Assembly: GCF_001905145.1 (NCBI RefSeq)
Contig: NZ_LWLB01000003.1
Span: 1 to 64,000, forward strand
From: Nocardiopsis sp. TSRI0078
GTDB lineage: Bacteria > Actinomycetota > Actinomycetes > Streptosporangiales > Streptosporangiaceae
DNA: 64,000 bases
Reading direction: 5' to 3'
In this document: in pieces, positions 45,003-53,905 of the stretch
How the letters are laid out: each line of letters begins with the position of its first letter
Position numbering within the stretch: position 1 is the first letter of the stretch
Position numbers and translations under genes: made by a program
The notes under the pieces: model-generated
The model's database searches: none
Told to the model about the DNA's origin: nothing
What the model saw: the letters and a program-made list of their open reading frames with translations, nothing else

Positions 45003-45545
45003 ATGTCGGCGATTCCCGGGGCACACGCGGTGCACCACGTCGCGTACACCGTTCCCGACCTCGATGAGGCGGTCGGATTCTTCACGGGAGTGATCGGTGC
45101 GGAACTCGTCTACCGCCTGGGGCCGGTGGAGGACCGCGAGGGGGACTGGATGGTCCGGAAGCTCGGCGTCCACCGGGACGCCTCGGCATGGATCGCCATG
45201 CTCAGGCTCGGGCCGGCGACCAACCTGGAGCTGTTCGAGTACTCCGCGCCCGACCAGGACCGCCGCCCTCCCCGGAACAGTGACTGGGGCGGGCACCACC
45301 TGGCGATCCACGTCGAGGACGTGGACAAGGCCACCGAGTACCTGCGGGGCACGGCCGGGGTGACCGTCCTGGGTGAGCCCGAGACGATCGAGGAAGGTCC
45401 GATCGCCGGTGACCGCTGGGTGTACTTCACGACCCCGTGGGGCCTGCACATGGAACTCATCAACATGCCGCCGGGGATGCCCTATGAGGCGGACACCCCG
45501 GCCCGCGTGTACACCCCCGACACCCCCTGGCGGAACGCCGGATGA
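45003..45545 (+). CDS. VOC family protein, candidate 2-epi-5-epi-valiolone epimerase
   Basis: 180 residues with one glyoxalase unit pair: AHAVHHVAYTVPDLDEAVGFFTGVIGAELVYRLGPV, GATN-like LELFEYSAP, WGGHHLAIHVEDVDKATEYLRG, RWVYFTTPWGLHMELINMP. The HHVAYTV, HHLAIHV and HMELI metal positions are intact. Valiolone epimerases CetB and ValD belong to the VOC superfamily, so this role fits the neighbouring cyclase. The start has AAGGAGGAGACA directly before ATG 45003. Confidence 0.8.
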   Translation: MSAIPGAHAVHHVAYTVPDLDEAVGFFTGVIGAELVYRLGPVEDREGDWMVRKLGVHRDASAWIAMLRLGPATNLELFEYSAPDQDRRPPRNSDWGGHHLAIHVEDVDKATEYLRGTAGVTVLGEPETIEEGPIAGDRWVYFTTPWGLHMELINMPPGMPYEADTPARVYTPDTPWRNAG

Positions 45546-46063
45546 CGCGGACCGGTGACGGACGGGACACAGCGAACACACGAGAGGGGCAAGAAGCGGT
45601 GGAGACGACGAGGACGGGGGACGCGGCGGAGAGCACCGTCAACAGCAACCCCTTCAACCTTCAGGTGATCGAGCGGTTCCGGGCGGGGGGAGGCCGGGTC
45701 GAGGGCTTCGAGGGCAAGCCCCTCCTTCTGCTGACGACCAGGGGGGCGCGTAGCGGGCTGATGCGCACCACACCGCTGGTCTACCTGGAGAACGGCTCCC
45801 AACTGGTCGTCTTCGCCGCGAACGGGGGCGCGGCCACCGACCCGAACTGGTTCCGCAACCTCATGGCGTCCGGGGCGGGCTCGGTCGAGGTCGGTCAGGA
45901 CACCTACACGGTCCGGCCGGTCCTGGTGGACGAGGCCGACCAGGAGGACCTGTGGGAGCGCCAGACGGCCCAGGACCCGAACTTCGCGGACTTCCGGCGG
46001 CGCACCGACCGGTCCGTCCCGGTGGTCGCACTGGTGCCCGCGGCCGACAACGTCGTTTTCTGA
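45542..46063 (+). CDS. Deazaflavin-dependent (F420) nitroreductase-family protein
   Basis: 173 residues of the DDN/FDR-A family: GKPLLLLTTRGARSGLMRTTPLVYLENGSQLVVFAANGGAATDPNWFRNLMASGAGSVEVG, then VRPVLVDEADQEDLWERQTAQDPNFADFRRRTDRSVPVVALVP. These small proteins reduce quinones or unsaturated ketones with F420H2. ATG 45542 overlaps the VOC stop (ATGA); a GTG at 45600 with GAGGGG is a possible shorter start. Translational coupling ties it to the cluster. Confidence 0.87.
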   Translation: MTRTGDGRDTANTREGQEAVETTRTGDAAESTVNSNPFNLQVIERFRAGGGRVEGFEGKPLLLLTTRGARSGLMRTTPLVYLENGSQLVVFAANGGAATDPNWFRNLMASGAGSVEVGQDTYTVRPVLVDEADQEDLWERQTAQDPNFADFRRRTDRSVPVVALVPAADNVVF

Positions 46064-46474
46064 GCGCGTGAACAATTCACGTGGTCACGTGATGTGGCGG
46101 CTCCGGGAAAACGGGAGTATGTGATCACGGGGACGCGGAAACGGCCCCCGAGCGAAACGGTCCGCGAACCGGGCACGTTTCACCGTAAGTGAATCCCGCG
46201 CGGCCCCACAAGGATGGCGCGGGACGAGGGACCCGCCCGCCGCGCGGACACGATACTCGCCGCGGCGGGGGGTCCGTCCTCCAAAACCTAACAGCGTTTG
46301 TTTTGCATTCAACCTCTGACACGAATAGCTTTCCGGACGGCCGGAAGTCGCACGTGACCAACATCACCTTGAGCGGCCACATGTGGCCCTAGGGTCGGCC
46401 CCCAAACCGAATCCGCGCCTTTTCCACTTAAGCTATCGGTGTTGCATAAACTCCTCGCTTTTCAGAAAGTGGCT
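46064..46474. promoter_or_regulatory. Promoter region of the SARP activator
   Basis: A 411-nt gap, A+T-richer at 46290-46330 and 46430-46460. It contains several symmetric elements: two CACGTG sites 2 nt apart (46078-46091), TTCCGG-ACGG-CCGGAA (46331-46346) and a 14-bp perfect palindrome GGCCACATGTGGCC (46375-46388). These may be regulator sites. Confidence 0.45.
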
Positions 46475-49441
46475 ATGGGGAACGCGCTCTCGGTCAGGCT
46501 CCTGGGCCCTCTGGAGCTCCTCGTGCAAGGTGCTCCGGTCCGCCTGCGTTCGGAACGCGAGCGCACCGTCATGGCCGTGCTCGGGCTCAACCACGGCCAC
46601 ACGGTCGCCACCGAGGAGATCATCGACGCCGTCTGGGGCGAGGCCCCGCCCAAGACGGTGCGCAACCAGTTGGCCATCTGCGTCTCCTCCCTGCGCAAGG
46701 CGCTCTCGGCCCCCAAGGACACCGCCATCGCCACGATCCCCCCGGGGTACGCGCTCTCGGGCACGTTCGCCGCCACCGACCTCGCCCTGGCCCGCGAACT
46801 CTCCCACAAGGCCCGTGCGGCCCGGACCGACGGTGACCTGCCCGAGGCGGCACGCCTGCTGCGCGAAACCGTCGGGCTGTGGCGCGGCGAGACCCTGGCC
46901 GACGTCATGAGCGACCGCGTCCGTGACGAGGCCCGCTGGATCGAGCAGTGGCGCACCTCGCTCCAGGAGGAGCGCCTGGAACTGGAGGTCCGGCTGGGCC
47001 GGCACGAGGAGGCGCTCGGGGACCTCACCAGACTCGTCTCCGACGAGCCCTTCCGCGAGCGCCCCCGCGCGCTGCTGATGCTCGCCCTCTACAGGGTCGG
47101 ACGTCAGAGCGAGGCCCTCAACACCTACCTGGAGGCACGCGAACTGCTGGTCGAGGAGCTCGGGGTGAGCCCGGGCGCGGAACTCCAGCGGACATACCAG
47201 CTGATCCTCGACAGCGAGACGGTCACCTCCCCGGCCCTGTCCCCGCAGGCGCCACCCGTGCGGGAGGGCCCTGCGGACGGCGCCACGGGCACGGACGCGC
47301 CGGAGGAGCGGCGCGCACCGGTACCCGACCAGCTTCCCCCGGCTCCGGTGGGGTTCCGGGGACGGGACGAGGAACTCGATGTGCTCGAAGCCGAGTACAA
47401 CGTTCGCAGCACCCTGGAAGCGCCCGTCAGTATCGCCGTCACCGGGATGGGTGGTGTCGGAAAGACCGCTTTCGCCCTGCACTGGGCCTATCGGAGAACC
47501 GACCGCTTCCCCGACGGCCGACTCTACGTGGACATGTCCGGTTTCACCGAGGGTGCCAGCTCCCTCACGGCGGAGGAGGTGCTCTACGACTTCCTGTACG
47601 CACTCGGAACCCCCCGCGAGGAGATCCCGTCCGCGCCCGCGGAACGCGCGTCCGCGCTGCGTTCCCGGACCGCGGGCAAACGCCTCCTCATCATCCTGGA
47701 CAACGTCCAGGACTCGGCGCAGATCCGTCCGCTGTTGACCGGCCATGCGGGCTGCACCACGCTGGTCACCAGCCGCAACGCCCTGGAGAGCCTGGCCGTG
47801 ACCCACGGTGTCGGCCACGTTCACCTGGCCCCGCTCGACGACGCCCGCTCCGTGGAGGTGCTGCGCGCGGTCCTGCACCGCCCTCCGGACGACCAGGACG
47901 CGCTCCTCGAACTCGCACGCCTGTGCGACGGCCTGCCACTCGCCCTGCGGATCACCGCCGCGCGTCTGACCGCGGCGCGCGGCCAGACGCTGAACAGCCT
48001 GGTGCGCAGGCTCGCCAGTGAGCAGCGACGCCTGGCCGAGCTCAGCCGGGGCGAGGTCAAGCTCACCGCCACCTTCGCCCTCAGCTACCGCACCCTGAGT
48101 CCCGACGCGGCACGGCTCTTCCGCTGCCTCGGCCTGGTCCACTCGTCCGAGGTCCCCGAGTGGGCCATGGCGGCGTTCTTGGGTACCACCTCCGCCGAGG
48201 ACGCCCTCAACGCCCTCGAAGAGCTGCTCGACAGCCATCTGATCGAACTCGTCGGCGAGGACCGCGTCGGACAACCCCGCTACCGCGTGTACGACCTCCT
48301 GCGGCTCTACGCCCGCGAATGCGCGAAGTTCGTCGACACGGACGAGGAACGCCGCGCCGCCGTCGAGCGCTTCCTGGGTGGATGGCTCCACCTCCTGCGA
48401 GAGGCCGACCGTCACGGCAGCGGCGGCATCGACATCGAGCTCAGGGGCGCATCGCCCATGTGGTGCCCCGACCCGGTGGAGGTGGAGAAGTGCATGTCCT
48501 CACCGGCCGTCTGGCGCCACACCGAACGCCACTCCCTCTCCAGGGCCGTCGAGCACGCGGCCGACACCGGGCTGGACGAGTTCGCCTGGGAACTGGCGGT
48601 CTCCGCCATGCCCCGGTTCCTCTACGAGGGCCAGATCGAGGACTGGCACCACACGCACCAGCACGCGCTGCGCTCCGTCCGCGCCAAGGGGAACCGCAGG
48701 GGTGAGGCCGCTCTCCTGTTCAGCCTCGGCAACGCCCGGGCCGAGTCCGGAGAGGGTACCGACGCGCACTACCGGAAAGCACTGGAGATCTTCACCGAGG
48801 TCGGCGACGACCGGGGCAGGGGCCTGGTCCTGCTCAGGCTGTCCGCCGAGTCGAGGTCCTCCGGAGACCTGACCCGTGCCCTCGACCAGTGCTTACGTGC
48901 GCGCGAGGCGATCGAGCGCACGGACGACACCGTCGGCCGGACATGGGTCCTGCTCGCCCTGTCCCGGGTACGCATCCAGCACGGCGATCTGGAAGGGGCA
49001 CGGAGCGATCTCCTCGCCGTGCAGGAGGCACTCGACGGCGACCCCCACTGGCCGGTCCGCGCGCACACCCTGCGGCGCTGGGGGGAGCTCCGGCAGGCGG
49101 ACGGCGATCACCCAGGGGCGATCAGCGCCTTCACCGAGGCGCTCGAGCTGGCCCGATCCGGCTCCGACCTGCTCGGACAGGCCCACCTACTCCTCGATCT
49201 GGCGCACGTCAGGTTGGCGGACGGTGACGACCACACCGCCCACGAGCTGGCCGCGTCCTCGCTGGACCTGGCCCGGCGACTACGTAACTCCTACTGCGTG
49301 GCCATCGCCAGCCGGATGATGGCACGGATCCACCGGGTACAGGGCAGCGACGAGTGGGCCGACGCCTATCAGAGGCAGGCGTCGGAGCATTCCGCACGGC
49401 TGGACACGGGCTCGCTCAGCATCGAGCCGGGCCTGGTCTGA
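46475..49441 (+). CDS. SARP/AfsR-type regulator (wHTH-BTAD-NB-ARC-TPR)
   Basis: 988 residues. Order: OmpR-type winged helix (MGNALSVRLLGPLELL to about 95), BTAD domain (about 100-245: ELSHKARAARTDG, EEALGDLTRLVSDEPFRERPRALLMLALYRVGRQSEALNTYLEAREL), NB-ARC ATPase with P-loop GMGGVGKTA (about 325) and LLIILDNVQD, then TPR repeats (about 640-980). SARPs activate antibiotic clusters. Codon 807 (48893-48895) is TTA, so translation may need the bldA tRNA. ATG 46475 is favoured by the family start pattern. Its end overlaps the convergent transposase gene by 26 nt. Confidence 0.93.
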   Translation: MGNALSVRLLGPLELLVQGAPVRLRSERERTVMAVLGLNHGHTVATEEIIDAVWGEAPPKTVRNQLAICVSSLRKALSAPKDTAIATIPPGYALSGTFAATDLALARELSHKARAARTDGDLPEAARLLRETVGLWRGETLADVMSDRVRDEARWIEQWRTSLQEERLELEVRLGRHEEALGDLTRLVSDEPFRERPRALLMLALYRVGRQSEALNTYLEARELLVEELGVSPGAELQRTYQLILDSETVTSPALSPQAPPVREGPADGATGTDAPEERRAPVPDQLPPAPVGFRGRDEELDVLEAEYNVRSTLEAPVSIAVTGMGGVGKTAFALHWAYRRTDRFPDGRLYVDMSGFTEGASSLTAEEVLYDFLYALGTPREEIPSAPAERASALRSRTAGKRLLIILDNVQDSAQIRPLLTGHAGCTTLVTSRNALESLAVTHGVGHVHLAPLDDARSVEVLRAVLHRPPDDQDALLELARLCDGLPLALRITAARLTAARGQTLNSLVRRLASEQRRLAELSRGEVKLTATFALSYRTLSPDAARLFRCLGLVHSSEVPEWAMAAFLGTTSAEDALNALEELLDSHLIELVGEDRVGQPRYRVYDLLRLYARECAKFVDTDEERRAAVERFLGGWLHLLREADRHGSGGIDIELRGASPMWCPDPVEVEKCMSSPAVWRHTERHSLSRAVEHAADTGLDEFAWELAVSAMPRFLYEGQIEDWHHTHQHALRSVRAKGNRRGEAALLFSLGNARAESGEGTDAHYRKALEIFTEVGDDRGRGLVLLRLSAESRSSGDLTRALDQCLRAREAIERTDDTVGRTWVLLALSRVRIQHGDLEGARSDLLAVQEALDGDPHWPVRAHTLRRWGELRQADGDHPGAISAFTEALELARSGSDLLGQAHLLLDLAHVRLADGDDHTAHELAASSLDLARRLRNSYCVAIASRMMARIHRVQGSDEWADAYQRQASEHSARLDTGSLSIEPGLV

Positions 49442-50678
49442 ACCACGCGGTACCACCGGCCTCCGCCGAGCGGGCGGGGGAGCTCCGCGCGCCGTGGGAG
49501 TCCGGCCCCGTACCGGCGGACAGCGCCCGGACCGCGCAGGCCACCGACACCAGGGTCGCGTGGTGGTGCCAACCGGGGAAGGATCGGCCCTCGAAGTCAT
49601 GGAGGGCGGACGCACCGAGGGAGTCCGGTGCCGGCGGCCGCACGGTGTCGAGGAGATGTCCCATCCGCAGGACGGAACGAGCCGGGATTCCGGGCAGGTT
49701 CGACACCCACAGGGCCGGGTCGCGGTCGTCCTCGGACCGCCACTCCCCCACCAGTGTGAGCGGCCGGGCGGTGGACCCGTCGTTCCCGTACAGGGGGGCC
49801 ACCGGTGTTCCCAGGGCCAGGGACGTCCGTACGGTACCGTCACCGGCCCGCCATCCGGTCGGGGTGCGTAGTCCCTTGACCAGGTCGACGAGGCGTCGCG
49901 CGGACGCGGCGCCGTTGCCGTACCGGACCGCTGCCGGGTGGAGTGCCCCGAACCGGGCGTCACCGGCGATCCGGGCCACGTAGGGCGTTCCCGTCCTGGC
50001 GAGCCGGTGGAGCAGGCGCTCCGCGGCGTACCCGCGGCCGTCGAGCACCACCGGGCGCGGTGGGATCCCCCACTCGGAGCCGACGTCGTGGACCAGACCG
50101 AGCCCGGCCTCCAGCAGATCCGGTTCGGCGGTCTCCGGTACCCCCGTCTTGTACCGCAGGGCGGCGTCGTCGGTCCACCGCTCGGGGAGCATGAGCCGCC
50201 AGTGGACGGGCACGCTCCCGTGCTCGGAGGCGAACCAGAGCCCGACGGCCCTCTGGTGGCTGATCCGCCGTCCGAGTTCGGGCACGAAGGAGACGTCCAC
50301 ACCCACGGAGTGTTCTCCGGCCTTGGGGATGACCACGGAGTCCACCACCCATGCCGGAGGAGCGAGTTCACCGTGCAGGAAACGCGCCAACTCCGCGCGC
50401 ATACGTTCCCAGTCCCAGGGGGACTTGCTGATGAAGTGGTGCAGGCTCTGCCCCACCTGGCCGGCTCCGGCCCGGTGGGCGATCCGACTGATCGTCCGCC
50501 GCTCCCGAAGGTCCAGCAGGCCGTCGAGGTAGAGACGGGCCCACCCCCTCTGGTCGGAGCGCCGGAGGGTGGACAGGGCCGCCCGCATGAGCGCCTCGCC
50601 CCTGGTCGTCGCGGTCGGGGCGCCCCGACCGGGTACGGATATCTGGTGAAGGACGTTCTCTGAACTGGGCATGGCCAC
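49416..50678 (-). CDS. IS701-like DDE transposase (possibly domesticated)
   Basis: 420 residues: RRTISRIAHRAGAGQVGQSLHHFISKSPWDWERMRAELARFLHGEL, AWVVDSVVIPKAGEHSVGVDVSF (first Asp), PVVLDGRGYAAERLLHRLARTGTPYVARIAGD (second Asp) and a C-terminal SFPGWHHHATLVSVACAVRALSA (Glu region poorly preserved). These IS701-type proteins recur in antibiotic clusters. No terminal inverted repeats are visible, and its 3' end overlaps the SARP gene, leaving no room for an IS end there. It may be an immobile remnant. Confidence 0.8.
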   Translation of the reverse strand: MAMPSSENVLHQISVPGRGAPTATTRGEALMRAALSTLRRSDQRGWARLYLDGLLDLRERRTISRIAHRAGAGQVGQSLHHFISKSPWDWERMRAELARFLHGELAPPAWVVDSVVIPKAGEHSVGVDVSFVPELGRRISHQRAVGLWFASEHGSVPVHWRLMLPERWTDDAALRYKTGVPETAEPDLLEAGLGLVHDVGSEWGIPPRPVVLDGRGYAAERLLHRLARTGTPYVARIAGDARFGALHPAAVRYGNGAASARRLVDLVKGLRTPTGWRAGDGTVRTSLALGTPVAPLYGNDGSTARPLTLVGEWRSEDDRDPALWVSNLPGIPARSVLRMGHLLDTVRPPAPDSLGASALHDFEGRSFPGWHHHATLVSVACAVRALSAGTGPDSHGARSSPARSAEAGGTAWFRPGPARC

Positions 50679-50771
50679 CGTCTCCCTGAACGATCGACAC
50701 GGTTCGTCTCCCGGGCACCGGAGGGGCGAAGGCGGCAGCGCCTCGGAAGGGTTGCTCCGGTCCCGACTTCG

Positions 50772-50936
50772 CTACTTCCAGGGCTCGCCCGGATACGGGG
50801 AGGAAGGCGGCGGGATCTCGCCGGAGACGTGTACCGAAACCCCGGGGTCGCCGAACCCGGCGAGGGAGAGCCCCAGAACGGCGACGAACATGACGGCGAA
50901 AAGGGAGAAGAGCTTCACGTTGCGGCCCATGTACAT
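50772..50936 (-). CDS. Small secreted or membrane peptide
   Basis: A 52-54 residue peptide: short basic start (MYMGRNVK), one hydrophobic stretch (LFSLFAVMFVAVLGLSLAGFG), then DPGVSVHVSGEIPPPSSPYPGEPWK, rich in Pro. GAGAGG sits before the two possible ATGs (50936 and 50930; the second has the better spacing). A signal or tail anchor is likely. No family recognised. It lies 93 nt upstream of the transposase gene on the same strand. Confidence 0.6.
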   Translation of the reverse strand: MYMGRNVKLFSLFAVMFVAVLGLSLAGFGDPGVSVHVSGEIPPPSSPYPGEPWK

Positions 50937-50990
50937 GCCTCTCACTAGGTCTGTCTTTCGAATCGCCTCTTTTGAAGCGGTACGTGACAC

Positions 50991-51512
50991 ACGCTAGAAA
51001 GAGGAGGTTTTGCGGTTATTTTCCGCTGATTTTTCCCGGGGAGCGGGGCCTTCGGGGGGAGGGACGACGTGGCCGCGCGCCGTGAGGGGCACGGCTCGGA
51101 GCACGTCGGTCCCGCGACCGCGCCACCGGTTCCCGTGCCGCGCGGACCGGGTCTTTCGTTTGCCGACCCTGACTCCGGCGGCACCTGCCAGACCACATCG
51201 GCGGTGACGAAACCCGGGATGGCGGCTTTCCCGCTTTCGTTGCGTCGTTTCGTCACCCGGCAACGCGCTCGGGAGCGGGTGGTCGGGGTACCCTCCCGCT
51301 CCACCGGACGGGGGCGGTGGGCACGCGGCGTCGGCACCGGTGTGCGCGTACCCGCCGGGCACCGGGACGGAGGGGTGGCCGGGCGCGTTCCGCGCGCGGA
51401 CGCGTACCGGACTCCGTCCGGAAGGGCCGCATCCGAACGTGCGCACAACGTGACGGGAACGCTCCCAGAACGGATATGGGCACCTGCGCGGACATGCGCC
51501 ACACTGTCCGCT
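50991..51512. other. Gap of about 520 nt between the cluster and the PepSY region
   Basis: Open frames exist on both strands, but they are Arg/Pro-rich with no domain. 50996-51045 is A+T-richer (AAGAGGAGGTTTTGCGG-like) and is the probable promoter of the leftward small peptide. The right half should contain the promoter of the membrane gene at 51513. Confidence 0.4.
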
Positions 51513-52085
51513 ATGGCTGAAACGGTCCCGCTCCGTTTGCCGCGTGCCACGGTGTTCGCCACCGTGTGCACGGGCGTGTCCTCAGCCGGCCACGTCCTGG
51601 CGGCGGGGCACGCGGTACCACCGCTCGGCCTCGCCGCGGGCTTCGCGCTCGTCCTCGCCGTCGCCCACGGGCTCTTCCGCTCCGAGCAGCGCCTCGGCCC
51701 CCTCGTCTGCACGACGCTGTGGTGCCAGGTCGCGCTGCACCTGCTCTTCGCCGTCGCGTCGCCGGGCGGGGCCGCCCCCCACGCGGCCGGATACGAGGCG
51801 CTGGCCGGATCCGGTGTCGGGCCCGGCATGCTCCTCGCCCACGCCGTGGCCGGGGTGGTGTGCGCGTGGTGGCTGCGCCAGGGGGAACGGGCGGCCCTCG
51901 CCCTCGTGGGCCTCGTGCGCTCCCTGCTGCACCGCCTGCTGCTCCTCGGCGCCGAGCCCGCCCCCGTCCCCCGCCCCGCCCCCGCGGGAAGCCCCACGAG
52001 AACGCCCCTCCGGCAGTCCGCCCGGCTGCTGTTCCTGCGCCACGTACGGGTCCTGCGCGGCCCGCCCGCGACCTTCCCTGCCTGA
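51513..52085 (+). CDS. Small integral membrane protein
   Basis: 190 residues with about four membrane helices: ATVFATVCTGVSSAGHVLAAG, PLGLAAGFALVLAVAHGLF, LVCTTLWCQVALHLLFAVA, GMLLAHAVAGVVCAWWL, and a Pro/Arg-rich cytosolic tail. No conserved domain recognised. The start MAETVPLRL has poor upstream signals. It precedes the PepSY gene by 108 nt and may be related to it functionally, as seen with metal-handling loci; this is inference. Confidence 0.65.
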   Translation: MAETVPLRLPRATVFATVCTGVSSAGHVLAAGHAVPPLGLAAGFALVLAVAHGLFRSEQRLGPLVCTTLWCQVALHLLFAVASPGGAAPHAAGYEALAGSGVGPGMLLAHAVAGVVCAWWLRQGERAALALVGLVRSLLHRLLLLGAEPAPVPRPAPAGSPTRTPLRQSARLLFLRHVRVLRGPPATFPA

Positions 52086-52193
52086 GGCCGCCCCGCCGGT
52101 CCCCCGTGTCCGGCCCGCACCGACACGTCGGTGCTTCGCATGCCCGAAACCCCCCGTGGGCTGCTCCGCAACCAGACCAGGAAGGTCGCCCCC

Positions 52194-53627
52194 ATGACAT
52201 CGCACGTCCCCGACCGCGTCGACTCCCCCGAACCGGCTCCCCCTCCCGATCCGCGGCGTTCCCCCTCCACGTGGGCGGCGCTGCGCCAGCTCCTGCTCCG
52301 CCTGCACTTCTACGCCGGGCTCCTCGTGGCGCCGTTCATCGTCGTCGCCGCCGTGACCGGGCTGCTGTACGTCTACACGCCCCAGATCGAACAGGCCCTC
52401 TACTCCGACCAGCTCCACGTCACCCCCGGCGACAGCGCACTGCCCCTCCAGGAGCAGGTGGACACCGCGGTCGACGCCCACCCCGAGGGAACGCTGAACG
52501 CCGTGCGCCCGGCCACGGAACCCGACGAGAGCACCCGCGTCCTGCTGGACGTGGAGGGGCTCTCCGAGAGCCACCGGCTGGCCGTCTTCGTCGACCCCTA
52601 CACCGGCGAACTCCTCGGCGACATGACCAGCTACGGCAGCAGCGGCGCCCTGCCCGCGCGGTCGTGGCTGTCCGAGCTCCACCGCCACCTGCACCTGGGG
52701 GACCTCGGCCGCGTCTACAGCGAACTCGCCGCGAGCTGGCTGTGGGTGGTCGGCCTCGGCGGGGCCGTGCTGTGGATCGGCCGCAGGCGCAGGAGCCGCC
52801 GCCTGCGCCGCACCCTGCTCCCCGAGAGCTCCGCGACCGGCCGGAACCGGACCCTGTCCTGGCACGGGTCGCTCGGGATCTGGGCGCTGCTGGGCCTGCT
52901 GACGCTCTCCGCCACGGGGCTGACCTGGTCCCAGTTCGCCGGTGAGAACATCGGCCAGGTGCGCACGGCCCTCGGCTGGACGACTCCCGCGCTGTCGGCC
53001 TCCGCCTCGTCGGGTCACGAGGGCCACGGCGGAGACGGCGCGCACGGCGACCACGGCGCGGCCGGCCAGGGCGCGGACCTGGACCTGGTCCTGGAGTCGG
53101 CGCGCGCGGCGGGGCTGGACGGCCCGGTGGAGGTCGCCGTGCCCGCGGAGGAGGGCGCGCCGTTCACGGTGGAGGGGGTCTCGCGCACCTGGCCCGTCAA
53201 CCAGGACGCGATGGCCGTCGACGCGTCGAGCGGCGAGGTGGTCGAGGTGCTGAGGTTCGCCGACCATCCGTTCATGGCCAAGATGGCCTCGTGGGGGATC
53301 GCCTTCCACATGGGGCTGCTGTTCGGTGTGACGAACCAGGTCCTGCTGACCCTGGTCGGCCTGTCCGTGCTCGCCCTCGTCTTCTGGGGCTACCGGATGT
53401 GGTGGCTGCGCCGCCCGACGAAGGACGCGGCGCTCTCCGTGGGACGCCCGCTCGTCCCGCGCAGGACCTGGCGCGGCCTGCCGTGGTGGTGCCTGGCCCT
53501 CGTCGCCGCCGCGGCGGTGGGTGTGGGCCTGTTCCTGCCGCTGTTCGGCGCCTCCCTGCTGGTGTTCCTCCTGGTGGACGCCGCCGTGGGCGCCCGGCGC
53601 GGGCGCACGCGCGCCGGGGCCGCGTAG
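52194..53627 (+). CDS. PepSY-TM domain membrane protein with His-rich loop
   Basis: 477 residues. Four conserved helices of the PepSY-TM (siderophore-reductase-like) family: LRLHFYAGLLVAPFIVVAAVTGLLYVY, WLWVVGLGGAVLWIGRR, LSWHGSLGIWALLGLLTLSATGLTWSQF, SWGIAFHMGLLFGVTNQVLLTLVGLSVLALVFWGYRMW. Periplasmic PepSY domains lie between, and a His/Asp loop (SSGHEGHGGDGAHGDHG) at about 265-285 may bind metal. Conserved His in HRHLHLGDLGR may bind haem. Probable role: transmembrane electron transfer in iron or copper handling. AGGAAGG precedes the ATG. Confidence 0.85.
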   Translation: MTSHVPDRVDSPEPAPPPDPRRSPSTWAALRQLLLRLHFYAGLLVAPFIVVAAVTGLLYVYTPQIEQALYSDQLHVTPGDSALPLQEQVDTAVDAHPEGTLNAVRPATEPDESTRVLLDVEGLSESHRLAVFVDPYTGELLGDMTSYGSSGALPARSWLSELHRHLHLGDLGRVYSELAASWLWVVGLGGAVLWIGRRRRSRRLRRTLLPESSATGRNRTLSWHGSLGIWALLGLLTLSATGLTWSQFAGENIGQVRTALGWTTPALSASASSGHEGHGGDGAHGDHGAAGQGADLDLVLESARAAGLDGPVEVAVPAEEGAPFTVEGVSRTWPVNQDAMAVDASSGEVVEVLRFADHPFMAKMASWGIAFHMGLLFGVTNQVLLTLVGLSVLALVFWGYRMWWLRRPTKDAALSVGRPLVPRRTWRGLPWWCLALVAAAAVGVGLFLPLFGASLLVFLLVDAAVGARRGRTRAGAA

Positions 53628-53835
53628 TGCGGTGACCGCGGAGGCCGGCCGAGGCGGTGCCCTCCGGTATTGACGCCTCTATGCCAAGCGGCAGGCTGAT
53701 AAGCCTCGTCGGTCTGCCGCCTGACCTCCTGCCGCGCACCCGCGACGGTTCCGGTCGGCCTGTGAGCGAGCCCTCCCCGGGCATACGGCCCGGTGCCGCC
53801 GGGGAGGGCGCCCCCGACGGCACCGGGCCGCCGGC

Positions 53836-53866
53836 TGGCGCGGATGAGGAAATCCTCATGCCCGTT
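53836..53866. promoter_or_regulatory. Putative response-regulator operator 1 (ATGAGG-N4-CCTCAT)
   Basis: Inverted repeat ATGAGGA-AA-TCCTCAT at 53844-53859, centred about 54 nt before the ATG of the Asp-rich protein. The same motif with identical spacing is found at 56679-56694, also about 54 nt before a start codon. It is followed 11 nt later by a weaker TTTCATC half-site, consistent with tandem sites of OmpR-type regulators. Confidence 0.65.
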
Positions 53867-53905
53867 TCATCTCGGGTTCCCCCCGGCCCGGGATGCTCGG
53901 CGGAT

